From Tildeniella torsiva UHER 1998/13D (GTDB lineage Bacteria > Cyanobacteriota > Cyanobacteriia > Phormidesmidales > Phormidesmidaceae), in assembly GCA_019358835.1 (NCBI GenBank), contig JAHHIH010000002.1, forward strand, positions 248,001 to 312,000: DNA of 64,000 nt, read 5' to 3'. This document shows, in pieces, positions 17,508-27,369 of the stretch. The position numbers were made by a program, and so were the translations under genes. A model generated the notes under the pieces. That model saw only the letters and a program-made list of their open reading frames with translations, searched no databases and was not told the origin of the DNA. How positions within the stretch are numbered: the stretch's first letter is position 1; every line of letters starts with the position of its first letter.

Positions 17508-18362
17508 CTACGCCAGAAAGGCATTGACGTAATTCAAATAGGTCTCTGAGTCTTCCAGCATAGGGAAATGCCCGGTGTTCTTGACCAGAGCGTACTCAAT
17601 CTTGGGATTCAAAGCCGCCGCCGTCCGCCCTAGCTCTGCCGGGGTGATCTTGTCAAATTCGCCCGAAACCAACAAGGTCGGCACGCTAATTTTGGCAAAC
17701 TCCACCGGCATGACTTCGGTGGCTTTTTTGCTCACCGAGGTAAAGATGGTGCCCAGCGCCGTGGCGTAGTCGGCGGTTAAGAAATCGTCCAAAAACGCGA
17801 TTTTTTCCGCAGCGGGGATGGGACGGCTGAGGAACCGGGCCATAAAGAAGCGTGGGGCCAGGGGAATTTTCCCCAGCCACTTGGGCCGAAAAGCCACCAC
17901 GTAGCCGCCAAATTTGTAGAATGCCTCGAAGGCCGCTTTGTCGTACTCAAAAATGCCGTTGCAAGCCAGAATGGCGCGATCGCACAGCTCCGGATACTGG
18001 TTCAAAAAGTACACTGCCACCGACGCCCCCATAGAGTGGGCATTGATCGACACCTTGGGCAGGTTCAGCACCTTTAACAGCTCGGCCAGATCGTCGGCGT
18101 AGGTCTCTAGCTCGTAGCCTCGCGCCGTCGCCGCCTCTTGTTGATCGGGGGCGAGGCGCGATCGCCCGAACCCGCGCATGTCGTAGAGCAGACAGTCATA
18201 GCGATCGCTCAACGCCGCTGCCGTACTTTGCCAATAGCGGGCCGACCCAGCCCAGCCGTGGATGAAGACCATCACCGGCTTCGAAGAGCTTGGATCGCGT
18301 GGCGTATCGGTGCCGACCCACTCGTAGTAGTGGTTAACCTGGTTGACGTCAATGTAGGGCAT
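17508..18362 (-). CDS. Alpha/beta hydrolase
   Basis: Soluble alpha/beta-hydrolase fold enzyme of unknown substrate. The oxyanion-hole motif is VFIHGWAGSARYW, the nucleophile elbow AHSMGAS (Ser), the acid is probably Asp in SGEFDKITP and the catalytic His is in NTGHFPM. At 284 residues it has normal length with a small cap. It begins two bases after the clpX stop codon, so it is very likely cotranscribed with clpX. Cyanobacteria often carry a hydrolase here, but the functional link to the protease is unknown. Confidence 0.88.
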   Translation of the reverse strand: MPYIDVNQVNHYYEWVGTDTPRDPSSSKPVMVFIHGWAGSARYWQSTAAALSDRYDCLLYDMRGFGRSRLAPDQQEAATARGYELETYADDLAELLKVLNLPKVSINAHSMGASVAVYFLNQYPELCDRAILACNGIFEYDKAAFEAFYKFGGYVVAFRPKWLGKIPLAPRFFMARFLSRPIPAAEKIAFLDDFLTADYATALGTIFTSVSKKATEVMPVEFAKISVPTLLVSGEFDKITPAELGRTAAALNPKIEYALVKNTGHFPMLEDSETYLNYVNAFLA

Positions 18363-18364
18363 GG

Positions 18365-19705
<1,341 letters not shown>

Positions 19706-19717
19706 AGAATAATGACC

Positions 19718-20407
19718 CTAATTTAGTGCAGTCATAGTGGGGGCGGCGGGAAGATATTGCTGCTCAACAACATCGTCAATCAATCCGTAGGCCTTAGCTT
19801 CGGCAGCAGACATGTAAAAGTCGCGCTCGGTGTCAGTCTCGATGCGCTCCATCGGCTGCCCGGTGTGGTGAGCGATCAGCTCATTCAGCCGATTCTTGTG
19901 GTAAAGAATCTCCCGCGCCTGAATCTCGATATCCACGGCCTGACCCTGGGCACCGCCCAGCGGCTGGTGAATCATAATCCGCGAGCTAGGCAGGGAGAGG
20001 CGCTTGCCCTTTGCGCCGGCACAGAGCAAAAATGCGCCCATGCTGGCCGCAAGACCAAAGCAAATCGTCACCACGTCGGGGCGAATTTGCTGCATGGTGT
20101 CGTAGATCGCCATGCCCGCCGTCACAGACCCCCCTGGAGAGTTGATGTAGAGCTGCACGTCCTTCTCAGGATCCTCAGCATCTAGATACAGCAGCTGAGC
20201 AACGATAGAGTCGGCCACCTCATCCATTACCGGAGTGCCCAAGAACACAATGCGCTCTCGCAGCAGGCGGGAGTAGATGTCAAACGCCCGCTCCCCTCGC
20301 CCCGATTGCTCTACGACAACGGGCAGCATACTGCGAACCTGGTTAGCGCTCAGGGCGGACTGGCTCAAGCTCAAAATAGGGCTACTCAATGGGTTCGATG
20401 CAATCAT
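19718..20407 (-). CDS. clpP: ClpP, proteolytic subunit of Clp protease
   Basis: Serine peptidase forming the tetradecameric chamber that degrades substrates delivered by ClpX. The triad is visible: Ser in [11 protein letters not shown], His in IMIHQPLGG and Asp in TERDFYMS. The N-terminal extension of about 30 residues (through [11 protein letters not shown]) is probably a short propeptide or leader. Cyanobacteria have several ClpP/ClpR paralogues; the intact triad and clpX linkage indicate an active subunit, probably the ClpP2 type. The region upstream contains a long hairpin before the tig gene end. Confidence 0.95.
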   Translation of the reverse strand: MIASNPLSSPILSLSQSALSANQVRSMLPVVVEQSGRGERAFDIYSRLLRERIVFLGTPVMDEVADSIVAQLLYLDAEDPEKDVQLYINSPGGSVTAGMAIYDTMQQIRPDVVTICFGLAASMGAFLLCAGAKGKRLSLPSSRIMIHQPLGGAQGQAVDIEIQAREILYHKNRLNELIAHHTGQPMERIETDTERDFYMSAAEAKAYGLIDDVVEQQYLPAAPTMTALN

Positions 20408-20501
20408 AATGGGTTTGCGCGAGATTTCAAGGGCTTAGGAATATTGCGTTACGGTCAGGGCGCTAGGGGCACAGCAGGCTGAGCTAAGTGCTTAGACCAA
20501 C

Positions 20502-20573
20502 AAGCCATCGGTTAGCCTACCCGACATTATGCCCCAAAAAATTAGGTTCACGGGGTGGGCTAACCGATGGTTT
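20502..20573. terminator. Long hairpin between tig and clpP
   Basis: 20505-20522 pairs with 20553-20570 over 18 positions with a single G-U type mismatch (CCATCGGTTAGCC against GGCTAACCGATGG plus inner CCC/GGG). The stem extends about three more weak pairs outward. The inner loop of 30 bases contains CCCC and a run of six A. It may be an intercistronic terminator, attenuator or mRNA processing element. No T-run follows on the minus strand. Confidence 0.6.
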
Positions 20574-20646
20574 ACCGAAATCTATAGGCAAGTACAAACG
20601 GCTCTAGCTGTCCTTGGCCGATTTTTTAGGTTCGCTGGCCTTGGCC

Positions 20647-22101
20647 CTATTCCTCTTCAGTCGAATCGGCTGTCGCTGCAACCTCAGTGGCCTCCACCTC
20701 AATGGCGTCGCTGTTTGAGGCTGTGGTCTCAACGGCTGCGGCTTCAATGGCATCGGCCTCATCGGCGATCGCCGCTTTTTGCAGCGTGCCTTCGGGCACC
20801 AGCTCAACGGTGTTAGCTTCCTCTAGCCAGGCCAGAATTTTTTCCTGAAGCAGCTCTTCGGTTAGCACCTGCTTGAGGCGATCGGGATCGACCTGGCTGG
20901 GGTCTTCCACCTCGGCCATCGCTTCCTTAATCTTTTCTTGCAGGGCCTCTTCTTCAATCTTGATGCCTTCCTGCTTAGCCACTTCGCCTAGGGCCAGGGT
21001 GCGGCGGAGGCGATCGATCGCCTCGGGGCGGGTGCGCTGTCGCATACTGTCCACCAGCTCGCGGGTCAGCATTTTGTTGACGTCAATGCCCTGACGGCTG
21101 AGCTGCATAATGGTTTGGGTGAGCAAAAAGTCCACCTCTTTTTGCACCAGCGTATTAGGGATTTCGGCTTCCAAATGCTCGACCAGAGCTTCGATTAGGG
21201 CCGCATCTTTGTTGGCCTTTGTCTTCTCGTCGGCCTCTTCCTGGTAGCGCTCGGTTAGCGAGGTGCGCAGCGCCTCAATGGTTTCGAATTCGCTAATTTC
21301 TTGGGCAAAGTCGTCGTCTAGCTCAGGCAGTTCCTTCTCTTTAATTTCTTTCAGGGTGATGGAGAAGACCGCTGGTTTGCCCGCCAGTTCGGCTTGAGAA
21401 TAGTCATCGGGGAACGGAATCTTGACATCTTTGGCCTCTTCTAGGGCCATGCCGATGATGCCTTCTACAAAGCCAGGAATGAACCGCCCCTCCTCTAGCT
21501 CCACCTGGAAGTCAGTGCCGGAACCACCCTGGAACTCTTCAAAGTCGTCGCCTTCGGTCTGCACTTTGCCCACAAAGTCAATCACCGCTACATCGCCAGC
21601 CTGGGCCGTGCGATCTTCGATCGGCACCAGGGTGGCCAGGTTGTTTTGGTATTGGGTCAGGGTGGCATCGACCCGCTCGGGGTCAGGGAGAATTTCCTCG
21701 GCCTGGACGGACAACCCTTTGTAGGTTTTGAGGGTGACTCGGGGCGGCACGTCTACCGAGGCCTGAATGGTGATGGGCTGGCCAGGTTCGTACTGGCCGA
21801 TCAGGTCTTCAAAGCCGCTTTTGAGCTGGTAGTTGCCGATCGCATCGATCTCTTCTTGCTTGATGGCTTTTTCGACAGCGTTTTGTACCAGTTCTTCGAT
21901 GACGGCTGCTTTAAACTGAGACACCCCAACGCGCTGCATAAAGACCTGGCGAGGCACCTTGCCCTTGCGAAACCCCGGTACATTGACCGTCCGCATCATC
22001 TTATTTAGCACCTGATCGTAGGTCTTTTGAGACAGGTCGGCGGGAATCTCAATCTCTAGTCCCACCTGGCTGTCGGGCAGTACTTCCTGGGTAACTTTCA
22101 T
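20647..22101 (-). CDS. tig: Trigger factor
   Basis: Ribosome-associated chaperone and prolyl isomerase that meets nascent chains at the exit tunnel. The N-terminal ribosome-binding signature is GFRKGKVPRQVF (about residues 43-54). The FKBP-like domain spans DVAVIDFVGKV through FPDDYSQAELAGKPAVF. The C-terminal chaperone arms follow. The last 50 residues (EANTVELVPEGTLQ and onward) form an acidic Ala/Glu/Thr-rich tail longer than in E. coli, probably disordered. The gene leads the tig-clpP-clpX set and is divergent from asd. Confidence 0.95.
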   Translation of the reverse strand: MKVTQEVLPDSQVGLEIEIPADLSQKTYDQVLNKMMRTVNVPGFRKGKVPRQVFMQRVGVSQFKAAVIEELVQNAVEKAIKQEEIDAIGNYQLKSGFEDLIGQYEPGQPITIQASVDVPPRVTLKTYKGLSVQAEEILPDPERVDATLTQYQNNLATLVPIEDRTAQAGDVAVIDFVGKVQTEGDDFEEFQGGSGTDFQVELEEGRFIPGFVEGIIGMALEEAKDVKIPFPDDYSQAELAGKPAVFSITLKEIKEKELPELDDDFAQEISEFETIEALRTSLTERYQEEADEKTKANKDAALIEALVEHLEAEIPNTLVQKEVDFLLTQTIMQLSRQGIDVNKMLTRELVDSMRQRTRPEAIDRLRRTLALGEVAKQEGIKIEEEALQEKIKEAMAEVEDPSQVDPDRLKQVLTEELLQEKILAWLEEANTVELVPEGTLQKAAIADEADAIEAAAVETTASNSDAIEVEATEVAATADSTEEE

Positions 22102-22407
22102 GGGGTCTTTTTGCTAACTAGACGGCGACTGCGCGCGCTCCATACCGGGGGAGAAACTTTTGGCGCAATTAATAAGCATACTCTATCGTCACAGCCTGGC
22201 GGCTATTCCTTGGTTTTAGTCCACAATCCTGGCCCTCAGGTTCTGGCCGTAGGGCCATTGGTTGGCAAATTGGCCTGTTCGGGGTGGTTCTGGATTGCCT
22301 GAATTTCCCCTAATCCCTGCTCCTCAGGGCGGGGCTGTTGGCAGCCAGGGGCGAAATGTTAGTATCGGCTGATGCAATAGGTTCTGCGAGTAGGTTGAGG
22401 TAGCGCT
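22102..22407. other. Divergent intergenic region tig/asd
   Basis: 306 bases between the divergent tig and asd starts. No credible gene is present; the 63-codon plus-strand frame from 22111 has no family resemblance. The region must hold promoters for both transcription units, but I could not assign -10 and -35 boxes. GAGG nine bases before the GTG of asd serves as its ribosome binding site. Confidence 0.5.
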
Positions 22408-23436
22408 GTGTCGAACGGGCTGAGAGTTGCGATTATGGGGGCCACCGGGGCCGTGGGGGCAGAGCTGCTGGCGCTGCTGGATGAGCGATCGTTTCCCCTC
22501 AAAGACTTAACCCTGCTGGCGTCTCCCCGGTCGGCGGGCACCACATTGACATTTAAAGGCGAGGCGATTCCGGTTCAGGCCCTGGGCGAAGATTCATTTA
22601 AAGGTATTGACCTCGTGCTGGCTTCGGCGGGCGGGTCGGTGTCCCAGGAGTGGCTGCCCAAGGCTGTAGCGGCGGGGGCCGTGTGCATCGACAACTCCAG
22701 CGCCTATCGGATGGATCCTACCGTGCCTTTGATTGTGCCCGAGGTTAACCCCGAGGCGGCCCAGACCCATCAGGGCATTATCGCCAATCCCAACTGCACG
22801 ACCATTCTCATGGCGCTGGCGGTGTGGCCGCTGCACCAGGTGCAGCCAATCCAGCGGTTAGTGGTGGCTACCTACCAGTCGGCCAGCGGTGCCGGGGCGC
22901 GGGCGATGGAAGAGGTGAAGCAGCAGGCCCGCGCCATTTTGGCTGGGGAAGAGCCGGTGACTGAGGCGTTTCCCTACCCCCTGGCGTTTAACCTGTTTCC
23001 CCACAACTCGCCCCTTAACGAGCAGGGCTACTGTCAAGAAGAAATGAAGATGGTGAACGAGACCCGCAAGATTTTTGGGGCTGACAGCCTGAGGATCTCG
23101 GCTACCTGTGTGAGGGTTCCCGTACTGCGAGCCCACTCCGAAGCGGTTAACATTGAATTTGCGGCACCGTTCTCACCCAAAGCGGCTAAAGCGTTACTGG
23201 CCAAAGCTCCAGGGGTAAGAGTGGTTGAAGATTGGGCGCGGAACTACTTCCCCATGCCCATCGAGGCCAGCGGTCAAGATGATGTGCTGGTGGGCCGCAT
23301 TCGCCAGGATATTTCAAACCCCAACGCCCTAGAGCTGTGGCTCAGCGGCGATCAAATTCGCAAGGGGGCAGCCCTCAATGCGGTTCAAATTGCTGAGCTG
23401 CTGCAAGTTCCCCAGGCGGTAGGCGCTGTTCACTAA
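22408..23436 (+). CDS. asd: Aspartate-semialdehyde dehydrogenase
   Basis: Reduces aspartyl phosphate to aspartate semialdehyde with NADPH, the branch point to lysine/diaminopimelate and threonine/methionine. The N-terminal nucleotide-binding motif is VAIMGATGAVGAELL. The active-site cysteine is in NPNCTTILMA, and the conserved substrate-binding stretch is NETRKIFG through VRVPVLRAHSEAVN. The 342-residue length fits. The start is GTG with a GAGG site. The gene is followed by dapA and rnj on the same strand, a conserved cyanobacterial arrangement and logical for lysine synthesis. Confidence 0.96.
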   Translation: MSNGLRVAIMGATGAVGAELLALLDERSFPLKDLTLLASPRSAGTTLTFKGEAIPVQALGEDSFKGIDLVLASAGGSVSQEWLPKAVAAGAVCIDNSSAYRMDPTVPLIVPEVNPEAAQTHQGIIANPNCTTILMALAVWPLHQVQPIQRLVVATYQSASGAGARAMEEVKQQARAILAGEEPVTEAFPYPLAFNLFPHNSPLNEQGYCQEEMKMVNETRKIFGADSLRISATCVRVPVLRAHSEAVNIEFAAPFSPKAAKALLAKAPGVRVVEDWARNYFPMPIEASGQDDVLVGRIRQDISNPNALELWLSGDQIRKGAALNAVQIAELLQVPQAVGAVH

Positions 23437-23604
23437 AGCGTAGGTTGGGCACTGCCCACCATTTAACTGAGGTATGAAAGGGGCTTCGGCTAGACACCCC
23501 CAAGTAGCTTTCTTCCCCACAATCTTTCCCAGGGCCGACCCGCTAGGGGTGAACTTGGTATAATCTCAGGGTCATTGAACTTCGTAGGATGTAAGGCATT
23601 TCGG

Positions 23605-24510
23605 GTGACGTATTTTGGCAGAGTGCTAACGGCAATGGTGACGCCATTTTCTGAAGATGGCTCCGTTGACTATGCTGTGGCCGAGCGCTTAGCTGACTAT
23701 TTGGTCAACAATGGCAGTGATGGGCTGGTGGTGTGCGGCACTACGGGCGAGTCACCCACCCTGAGCTGGCAGGAAGAGTATCAGCTATACAAGACGGTGC
23801 GCGAAGCCGTGGCTGGCCGTGCTAAGGTGGTCGCGGGCACGGGGTCTAACTCAACCTCTGAGGCCATTGAGGCTACCCGCCATGCCTGTGACCTGGGGCT
23901 AGATGGGTCTCTACAGGTGGTGCCCTACTACAACAAGCCCTCTCAAGAGGGGCTTTATCAGCACTTTAGTCAGATTGCGGCAGCGGTGCCCGGCCTGCCC
24001 ATCATGCTGTACAACATTCCGGGACGTACGGGCTGTGCGCTGGCGACTGAGACCACCGCCCGCCTGGCAGAAATATCGAATATAGTAGCTATTAAGGAGG
24101 CTAGTGGAAGTTTAGACCAGGCCAGTCAAATTCGATATCATACCCCTGCTGAGTTTGGCATCTACTCTGGGGACGACTCGCTAACCCTGCCAGTGCTCTC
24201 GGTCGGCGGCTGTGGAGTGGTGAGTGTAGCCAGTCACCTAGTTGGCCCTCAAATTCAGGCTATGGTGCAGGCCTACGAAGCCGGAAAGACCCGGTTGGCC
24301 ACTGAAGTTCATTTGCAGTTGCTGCCTTTGTTTAAGGTTTTGTTTGTCACTACAAACCCGGTGCCGCTGAAGGTGGCTCTAGCGCAGCAGGGATGGCCGG
24401 TGGGGGCAGTGCGATCGCCTCTGTGCATGCCCGATGAGTCTGTGGGTATTGCGATCGCAGAGGTGCTCCAGCAGCTCTCTGACCAGGGTATTCTAGCTAC
24501 CAAAGCATAG
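23605..24510 (+). CDS. dapA: 4-hydroxy-tetrahydrodipicolinate synthase
   Basis: Condenses aspartate semialdehyde with pyruvate in the first committed step to lysine and diaminopimelate. The TIM-barrel enzyme shows [11 protein letters not shown] at the N-terminus, [26 protein letters not shown] with the catalytic tyrosine, YNIPGRTG and the Schiff-base lysine in VAIKEASGS. The frame is open from 23575, but GTG at 23605 gives the usual family start and a 301-residue protein. It lies 170 bases after asd and probably uses the same supply of aspartate semialdehyde. Confidence 0.95.
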   Translation: MTYFGRVLTAMVTPFSEDGSVDYAVAERLADYLVNNGSDGLVVCGTTGESPTLSWQEEYQLYKTVREAVAGRAKVVAGTGSNSTSEAIEATRHACDLGLDGSLQVVPYYNKPSQEGLYQHFSQIAAAVPGLPIMLYNIPGRTGCALATETTARLAEISNIVAIKEASGSLDQASQIRYHTPAEFGIYSGDDSLTLPVLSVGGCGVVSVASHLVGPQIQAMVQAYEAGKTRLATEVHLQLLPLFKVLFVTTNPVPLKVALAQQGWPVGAVRSPLCMPDESVGIAIAEVLQQLSDQGILATKA

Positions 24511-24930
24511 GCTAACGGCTCTGACGTTAGGCTGTGAGCGATCGCATTTAGTCGCTATCGACCATCTCCAAACCGGTTCCGGCTCGCCTCTTTGGCAGGG
24601 GCTGTCTGCCACTCTAGTTTTCTAACAACTGAATAGTCTGTTTATCCTTTATCTCTGTGTGAACCGTATTTATGGCTCTATCTGTACTGTCTATGGCCCT
24701 GGCTGCTCTACCTCTCGATGTTGCGACATCGACCTGGGCCTCAACTGCCTCTACAGTGGCTACTCTCGACAGCTAGCGCTCTGATCGTGCTGCATCTTGG
24801 CAAGCAACAGCTGTACCCATTGGGGTGTGACACAGGTTGTAAATGCTGACGCAGTTAGGCTTTAGCTGCCACCCATTCTTTTTTAACTGTTCAATTTTTC
24901 CATCACAATTGTTTACTGACGAGATTGTTT
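24511..24930. other. Intergenic region and probable leader of rnj
   Basis: 420 bases between dapA and rnj. A weak hairpin (CTAACG/CGTTAG, 24512-24530) lies directly after dapA and could be its mRNA end. A 34-codon open frame from ATG 24672 to TAG 24776 encodes a hydrophobic Ala/Leu/Thr-rich peptide but has no clear ribosome binding site; it could be a leader peptide or chance. No other feature is supported. Confidence 0.4.
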
Positions 24931-26826
24931 ATGACTTCAAAATCTGCCAATAATGCCCTGAAAATCATCCCGCTGGGGGGACTGCACGAGATCGGCAAGA
25001 ATACCTGCGTCTTTGAGATCAACGACGAAATCATGCTGCTCGACGCTGGCCTAGCCTTCCCCACCGACGGTATGCACGGGGTCAACATTGTGCTGCCCGA
25101 TGTCACCTACCTGCGGGAAAATCGCCACAAAATCAAGGGCATGATTGTCACCCACGGTCACGAAGACCACATCGGCGGCATTGCCTTTCACCTCAAGCAG
25201 TTTGACATTCCGGTAATCTACGGCCCTCGCCTAGCGATGGCTCTGCTAGAGGGCAAGCTGGAAGAGGCCGGGATGAGCGATCGCACCGAGCTGCGACCCG
25301 TGCGCCCCCGCGAAACCGTACGCGTCGGCAATTCTTTTCTAGTGGAGTACATCCGCAATACCCACTCCATCGCCGATAGCTGCTCGGTGATTATCCACAC
25401 CCCCGTGGGCATCGTCATCCACACGGGCGACTTTAAATTCGACCACACCCCCGTCGATGGCGAGACCTTCGACATTCAAAAGCTGGCGGAGGCCGGGGAA
25501 AAGGGCGTACTGTGCCTGGTCAGCGACTCCACCAACTCTGAGGTGCCGGGGCACACCCCTTCGGAGCGATCGGTCTTTCCCAACCTCGATCGCGAATTTT
25601 CTAAAGCCGACGGGCGGCTGATCGTCACTACCTTTTCGTCGTCGGTGCATCGGGTCAACATGATTCTGGAGCTGGCCCAAAAGCACAACCGCAAGGTGTT
25701 TGTGGTGGGGCGCTCTATGCTCAACGTCATCGCCCACGCCCGCGACCTGGGCTATATCAAATGCCCCGAGAGCCTGTTTGTGCCCCTCAAGTCCCTTGGG
25801 CACACCGCCGATGAGAACGTGCTGATTCTCACCACCGGCTCCCAAGGTGAGCCTCTGGCGGCCCTGACCCGCATTGCCGAAGACTCTCACCGACAGATCA
25901 AGGTCAAGCAGGGGGATACGGTGGTGTTCTCCGCTAACCCCATCCCCGGCAACACCATCTCTGTGGTCAACACCATCGACAAGTTAATGATGCGCGGGGC
26001 CAAGGTGGTCTACGGCAAAGATAAGGGCATTCACGTCTCGGGCCATGGTGCCCAGGAAGACCAAAAGCTGATGCTGGCCCTCACCCGGCCCAAGTATTTT
26101 CTGCCCGTCCACGGTGAGCACCGCATGCTGGTGAAGCACTCTGAGACGGCCCAAAGCATGGGCGTACCCGCCGAGAACATGGTGATTATCAATAACGGCG
26201 ACATCGTCGAAGTCAATCCGGCGGGCATTCGCATTGCTGGTCAGGTGCCCTCGGGCATTGAGCTAGTCGATGCCTCCCGCGTTGGGGTGGTAGGCCGCGA
26301 TGTGCTCAAAGAGCGGCAGCAGCTGGCCGAGGATGGCGTGGTAACGATCGCCGCCACCGTAGGCAGCAACGGCAAACTGCTGGCCGACCCCACTGTGCAA
26401 ATTCGCGGGGTGGCCCAGTCGATCTCCCAGGAGCGCTTTCAGAGCCAGGTGAAGCAGGTGATTACCCAGGTGCTCGCCAACCGGGGAGCGGAGCTGGTGG
26501 TGTCTAACGGCAATGGCAAGGCGGCCCTCGATCTAGATGCCCTCAAAGCTGCCCTCGATCAAGACCTACGTCGCCTAGTGCGGCGGGAACTCGACAAGCG
26601 CGACCCCATGCTGATTTTGCTGATTCAGGGAGCTGGTGTAGACGGCACAGTGCAATCGCAGCCCCAGGCTGAACGCAAGGCTCACGCTGAACCTAGGCCC
26701 AAAGCTGAGCCCAAGGTGCAGAAAAAAACGCCGCCTCAGGTTGAGGTTGAACCCCAGCCCGAGCCTGCGGTGGCGGTGGCCGAGCGCCGCACCCGGACTC
26801 GAGCGACGGCGGCATCGGCCTCCTGA
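24931..26826 (+). CDS. rnj: Ribonuclease J
   Basis: Metallo-beta-lactamase/beta-CASP nuclease acting in RNA decay and maturation, with endonuclease and often 5'-exonuclease activity. The zinc motif is THGHEDHIGG (about residues 72-81), followed by HTGDFKFD, the beta-CASP region (LIVTTFSSSVHRV, TTGSQGEP) and the late histidine in VSGHGAQEDQ plus LPVHGEHRM. The C-terminal RNase J domain is followed by about 60 residues rich in Lys, Glu, Pro and Gln, a cyanobacterial extension that is probably disordered. ATG at 24931 is preferred over the TTG six bases earlier. A strong terminator follows. Confidence 0.94.
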   Translation: MTSKSANNALKIIPLGGLHEIGKNTCVFEINDEIMLLDAGLAFPTDGMHGVNIVLPDVTYLRENRHKIKGMIVTHGHEDHIGGIAFHLKQFDIPVIYGPRLAMALLEGKLEEAGMSDRTELRPVRPRETVRVGNSFLVEYIRNTHSIADSCSVIIHTPVGIVIHTGDFKFDHTPVDGETFDIQKLAEAGEKGVLCLVSDSTNSEVPGHTPSERSVFPNLDREFSKADGRLIVTTFSSSVHRVNMILELAQKHNRKVFVVGRSMLNVIAHARDLGYIKCPESLFVPLKSLGHTADENVLILTTGSQGEPLAALTRIAEDSHRQIKVKQGDTVVFSANPIPGNTISVVNTIDKLMMRGAKVVYGKDKGIHVSGHGAQEDQKLMLALTRPKYFLPVHGEHRMLVKHSETAQSMGVPAENMVIINNGDIVEVNPAGIRIAGQVPSGIELVDASRVGVVGRDVLKERQQLAEDGVVTIAATVGSNGKLLADPTVQIRGVAQSISQERFQSQVKQVITQVLANRGAELVVSNGNGKAALDLDALKAALDQDLRRLVRRELDKRDPMLILLIQGAGVDGTVQSQPQAERKAHAEPRPKAEPKVQKKTPPQVEVEPQPEPAVAVAERRTRTRATAASAS

Positions 26827-26842
26827 ACTGATAGTCTGATGT

Positions 26843-26879
26843 AAACAGGAGGGGGCGATCGCCCCCTCCTGTTTTTTTT
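26843..26879 (+). terminator. Intrinsic terminator after rnj
   Basis: A 14-bp perfect stem (26843-26856 with 26861-26874) has GATC as loop, so that a HIP1 octamer GCGATCGC forms its tip, and is followed by seven T. This is the clearest rho-independent terminator in the window. Confidence 0.92.
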
Positions 26880-27369
26880 ACCCAGTGCGATGATTCAGGT
26901 CGATCAGCTCAACATTACAGGTGCGAATTTTCCCCACCTGTGGTAGAAAGAATACGCAACATCGTGTTGCTGCTTCTGCTTGGCGCTATAATGCACACAG
27001 CAGGAGCTGATGTACCTGAGCAAAGGTGCATAGCAAGTGTCTTAAGCTGCTACACATCCCTAGCGTTAAGCGCTTCTGTCAGAATTTTTGTTCAGCTTGT
27101 GCGGTTTATCCCAAGCAGATCTAGCGCAAACGAGATCCACTACGAACAAGAATTCCCAGAGCGCCTGGCGAGTTAGGGGATCTGTGCATGCCCTTAGGAA
27201 GCAGGGTTCATTGCAGTTTTGTAATGAACTTTATTGCCCAACTTTTGCAAACAAGTTTTCCGATCGCTCGGTGGCGGTGTTGACGTGGCTGGTGAATGGC
27301 CAAATCACCCACTCAGGGCGGGAAAAGTAGACTTTATTCGCCCTGGTGAGCGTCGTATGAGGAATTTGG
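26880..27369 (+). promoter_or_regulatory. Upstream region and probable long leader of rne
   Basis: 490 bases between the rnj terminator and rne. Two short open frames (from 26940 and 27088) look non-coding. A TATAAT -10 box at 26987-26992 with only a weak -35 match suggests a start near 27000 and thus a leader of about 370 bases. Long leaders of rne mRNA serve RNase E autoregulation in several bacteria. The leader has several T-rich, probably single-stranded stretches (for example around 27075-27100 and 27210-27260). The assignment is inference. Confidence 0.45.
26987..26992 (+). promoter_or_regulatory. Candidate -10 box TATAAT for rne
   Basis: Exact TATAAT match on the coding strand upstream of rne. 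Only a TTG-containing weak -35 element lies at a suitable distance, so confidence is low. Confidence 0.35.

Noticed and set aside
22111-22302. 63-codon frame in the tig/asd gap
   Set aside because: No ribosome binding site or domain; likely promoter DNA.
26940-27330. Two short frames in the rne upstream region
   Set aside because: Composition unlike proteins of this genome, and the region is better explained as leader of rne.
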